DNA of 50,498 nt, taken from the NCBI GenBank assembly GCA_017616655.1, contig JAFZXU010000005.1:1-50498 (forward strand). Direction: 5' to 3'. Below the pieces are notes generated by a model that saw nothing but the letters and a program-made list of their open reading frames with translations, made no database searches and was not told where the DNA came from. Numbering within the stretch: the first letter of the stretch is position 1; each line of letters begins with the position of its first letter. The translations under genes and the position numbers were made by a program. The stretch comes from Bacteroidales bacterium (GTDB lineage Bacteria > Bacteroidota > Bacteroidia > Bacteroidales > UBA932). Positions 49,084 to 50,498 of this stretch are shown one piece after another.

Positions 49084-50498
49084 ATGAAAGACGCTATTTA
49101 TTCATTCCCGATGCCCACGAATGAGCCGGTTCTGACCTATCTCGAAGGGTCGCCCGAGCGCGTGGCGCTGGAAAAAGAGCTCAAAAGGCAGAAATCCATA
49201 GAACTCGACATCCCGCTGATCATCGGCGGCAAAGAGGTCCGCACGGGCAACATCGGCAAGGTGGTGATGCCCCACGACCACCATCACGTGCTGGCCACCT
49301 ACCACAAGGCAGGCCCCAAGGAGGTCAAGATGGCAATCGACGCCGCAATGAAGGCGCGCAAGGAGTGGTGCGAAACCGACTGGACCATCCGCGCTTCCAT
49401 CCTGATGAAGGTCGCCGAGCTCATCTCCACTAAGTACCGCGCGCTGATGAGCGCTTCGCTGATGCTGGGACAGAGCAAGAACATATATCAGGCTGAGATC
49501 GACGGAGTCTGCGAGCTGATCGACTTCCTCCGTTACAACGCCCATTTCGCTTCGGAAATCTACGGTTTCCAGCCCAAGAGCGCAAAGGGACAGATCAATA
49601 CGGTAGAATACCGCGCCCTCGAAGGCTTCGTATTCGCCCTCACCCCGTTCAACTTCACCTCCATCGCTTCCAACCTCAACATGTCGCCCGTACTGATGGG
49701 TAACGTCACAGTATGGAAGCCTTCCACCACCGCCATCCTCTCCAACTACTATCTGATGCAGATATACAAGGAGGCGGGCCTTCCCGACGGCGTGGTCAAC
49801 TTCATCCCCGGCCAGGGTTCCGTCATCGGCAAGGAGATCTTCGCGTCCAAGTACCTTGCAGGCGTACACTTCACCGGCTCCTCCGCAACCTTCAACACCC
49901 TCTGGAAGCAGGTCGGCGAGAACCTCGACAGGTACATCAGCTATCCGCGCCTCGTAGGCGAGACCGGCGGCAAGGACTTTATCTTCGTACACCCTTCGGC
50001 TGACCCGAAGGACGTTGCTGTCGCAGCATTCTGCGGCGCATTCGAGTATCAGGGCCAGAAGTGCTCCGCAGCGAGCCGTATGTACGCTCCCAAGTCGCTC
50101 TGGAAGGAGATACTCGCAGGCATCAAGGAGTTCGCCAAGGAGGTAAAGATGGGCGACGTATGCGACCCTCAGAACTTCATCAACGCAGTCATCGACGAGA
50201 CTTCGTTCGACAATATCGCATCCTACATCAAGTACGCCAAGGAGTCGAAGGAAGCCAAGGTTGTTGTGGGCGGCAAGTGCGACAAGAAGGTCGGCTACTT
50301 CGTGGAGCCTACCGTCATCGAGACCACGAATCCCCACTTCAAGAGCATGGAAGAGGAGATCTTCGGCCCCGTCCTCACCGTCTATGTATATGACGACAAG
50401 GACCTCAACAAGGCGGTCGAGCTCTGCGACACCACCTCCCCTTACGGCCTGACCGGCGCCGTTCTCGGAAAGGACCGCATGGCAGTCCAGAAGATTGC
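49084..50498 (+). CDS. pruA: L-glutamate gamma-semialdehyde (1-pyrroline-5-carboxylate) dehydrogenase, 3' end outside window
   Basis: Oxidises the proline breakdown product glutamate semialdehyde to glutamate with NAD+. The frame is open from the ATG at 49084 (MKDAIYSFPMPTNEPVLTYL) to the window end, 471 codons of about 540. Aldehyde dehydrogenase marks: FALTPFNFTSIASNLN, WKPSTTAILSNYY, GVHFTGSSATFN, the catalytic region with Glu in GETGGKDF and Cys in YQGQKCSAASRMY, and EEEIFGPVLTVYVY. The gene has its own 250-base AT-rich upstream region, divergent from engB, with a TATTTTAG that only roughly resembles a -7 box. Confidence 0.96.
   Translation, partial: MKDAIYSFPMPTNEPVLTYLEGSPERVALEKELKRQKSIELDIPLIIGGKEVRTGNIGKVVMPHDHHHVLATYHKAGPKEVKMAIDAAMKARKEWCETDWTIRASILMKVAELISTKYRALMSASLMLGQSKNIYQAEIDGVCELIDFLRYNAHFASEIYGFQPKSAKGQINTVEYRALEGFVFALTPFNFTSIASNLNMSPVLMGNVTVWKPSTTAILSNYYLMQIYKEAGLPDGVVNFIPGQGSVIGKEIFASKYLAGVHFTGSSATFNTLWKQVGENLDRYISYPRLVGETGGKDFIFVHPSADPKDVAVAAFCGAFEYQGQKCSAASRMYAPKSLWKEILAGIKEFAKEVKMGDVCDPQNFINAVIDETSFDNIASYIKYAKESKEAKVVVGGKCDKKVGYFVEPTVIETTNPHFKSMEEEIFGPVLTVYVYDDKDLNKAVELCDTTSPYGLTGAVLGKDRMAVQKI

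Overview
The window reads as a chromosomal segment of a GC-rich member of the Bacteroidales (Bacteroidota). The evidence is repeated Bacteroides-type -7 boxes (TAnnTTTG) ahead of genes, few Shine-Dalgarno sequences, lipoproteins with fimbrillin-like N-terminal domains, a type III (GlnN-type) glutamine synthetase, a DksA-like protein with a degenerate zinc finger, and tightly packed operons. I cannot name a genus; an uncultured gut Bacteroidales would fit.

Layout. 1-7494 (+): end of purB, an exported M28 peptidase, a CPBP membrane protease, an exported M14 carboxypeptidase-like protein and a PatB/MalY-type aminotransferase, with a minus-strand tRNA-Ser(UGA) at 3606-3690. 7511-9225 (-): trpB2 preceded by what looks like a complete tryptophan attenuator, with a promoter, an 18-codon leader peptide containing three consecutive Trp codons, a stem and an intrinsic terminator. 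9241-17135: accessory region. It holds a C39-like cysteine peptidase lipoprotein, a double serine hydrolase, an LRR lipoprotein with a frameshift, two tiny genes (48 and 44 codons) each just upstream of a surface lipoprotein, a long palindromic structured RNA or element, REP-like palindromes, and an orphan lipoprotein. 17167-24945 (-): purA-carA-carB-glnN, a nucleotide/glutamine operon. 25063-32083 (-): ileS, a DksA-like gene, lspA and a beta-helix lipoprotein. 32164-38655 (+): cvpA, a 48-aa membrane peptide, a C39-peptidase ABC exporter, two double-glycine-leader peptides, a TolC-like channel, an HlyD-like adaptor and tsaB. 38650-43685 (-): a TlpA-like protein without redox cysteines, a HIT protein, greA, ribF, xseB, xseA and an O-methyltransferase. 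43734-46257 (+): dnaX and lptB. 46227-48834 (-): engB, prs, nadE and a small Cys-rich membrane protein. 49084 to the end (+): pruA, cut by the window edge.

The most notable system is at 32761-37971. It looks like a complete two-peptide (class IIb-like) bacteriocin locus. Two small precursors with GG leaders, whose predicted mature parts each carry a GxxxG motif, sit directly between a peptidase-containing ABC transporter and its outer-membrane channel and adaptor. No recognisable immunity gene is present; the only candidate is an unassigned 48-residue single-helix membrane peptide at the front of the cluster. The second highlight is the tryptophan-leader attenuator of the stand-alone trpB2 gene. 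The third is the approximately 200-nt palindromic RNA candidate at 15746-15953.

All calls were made by reading the sequence. No database search, folding program or alignment was run.
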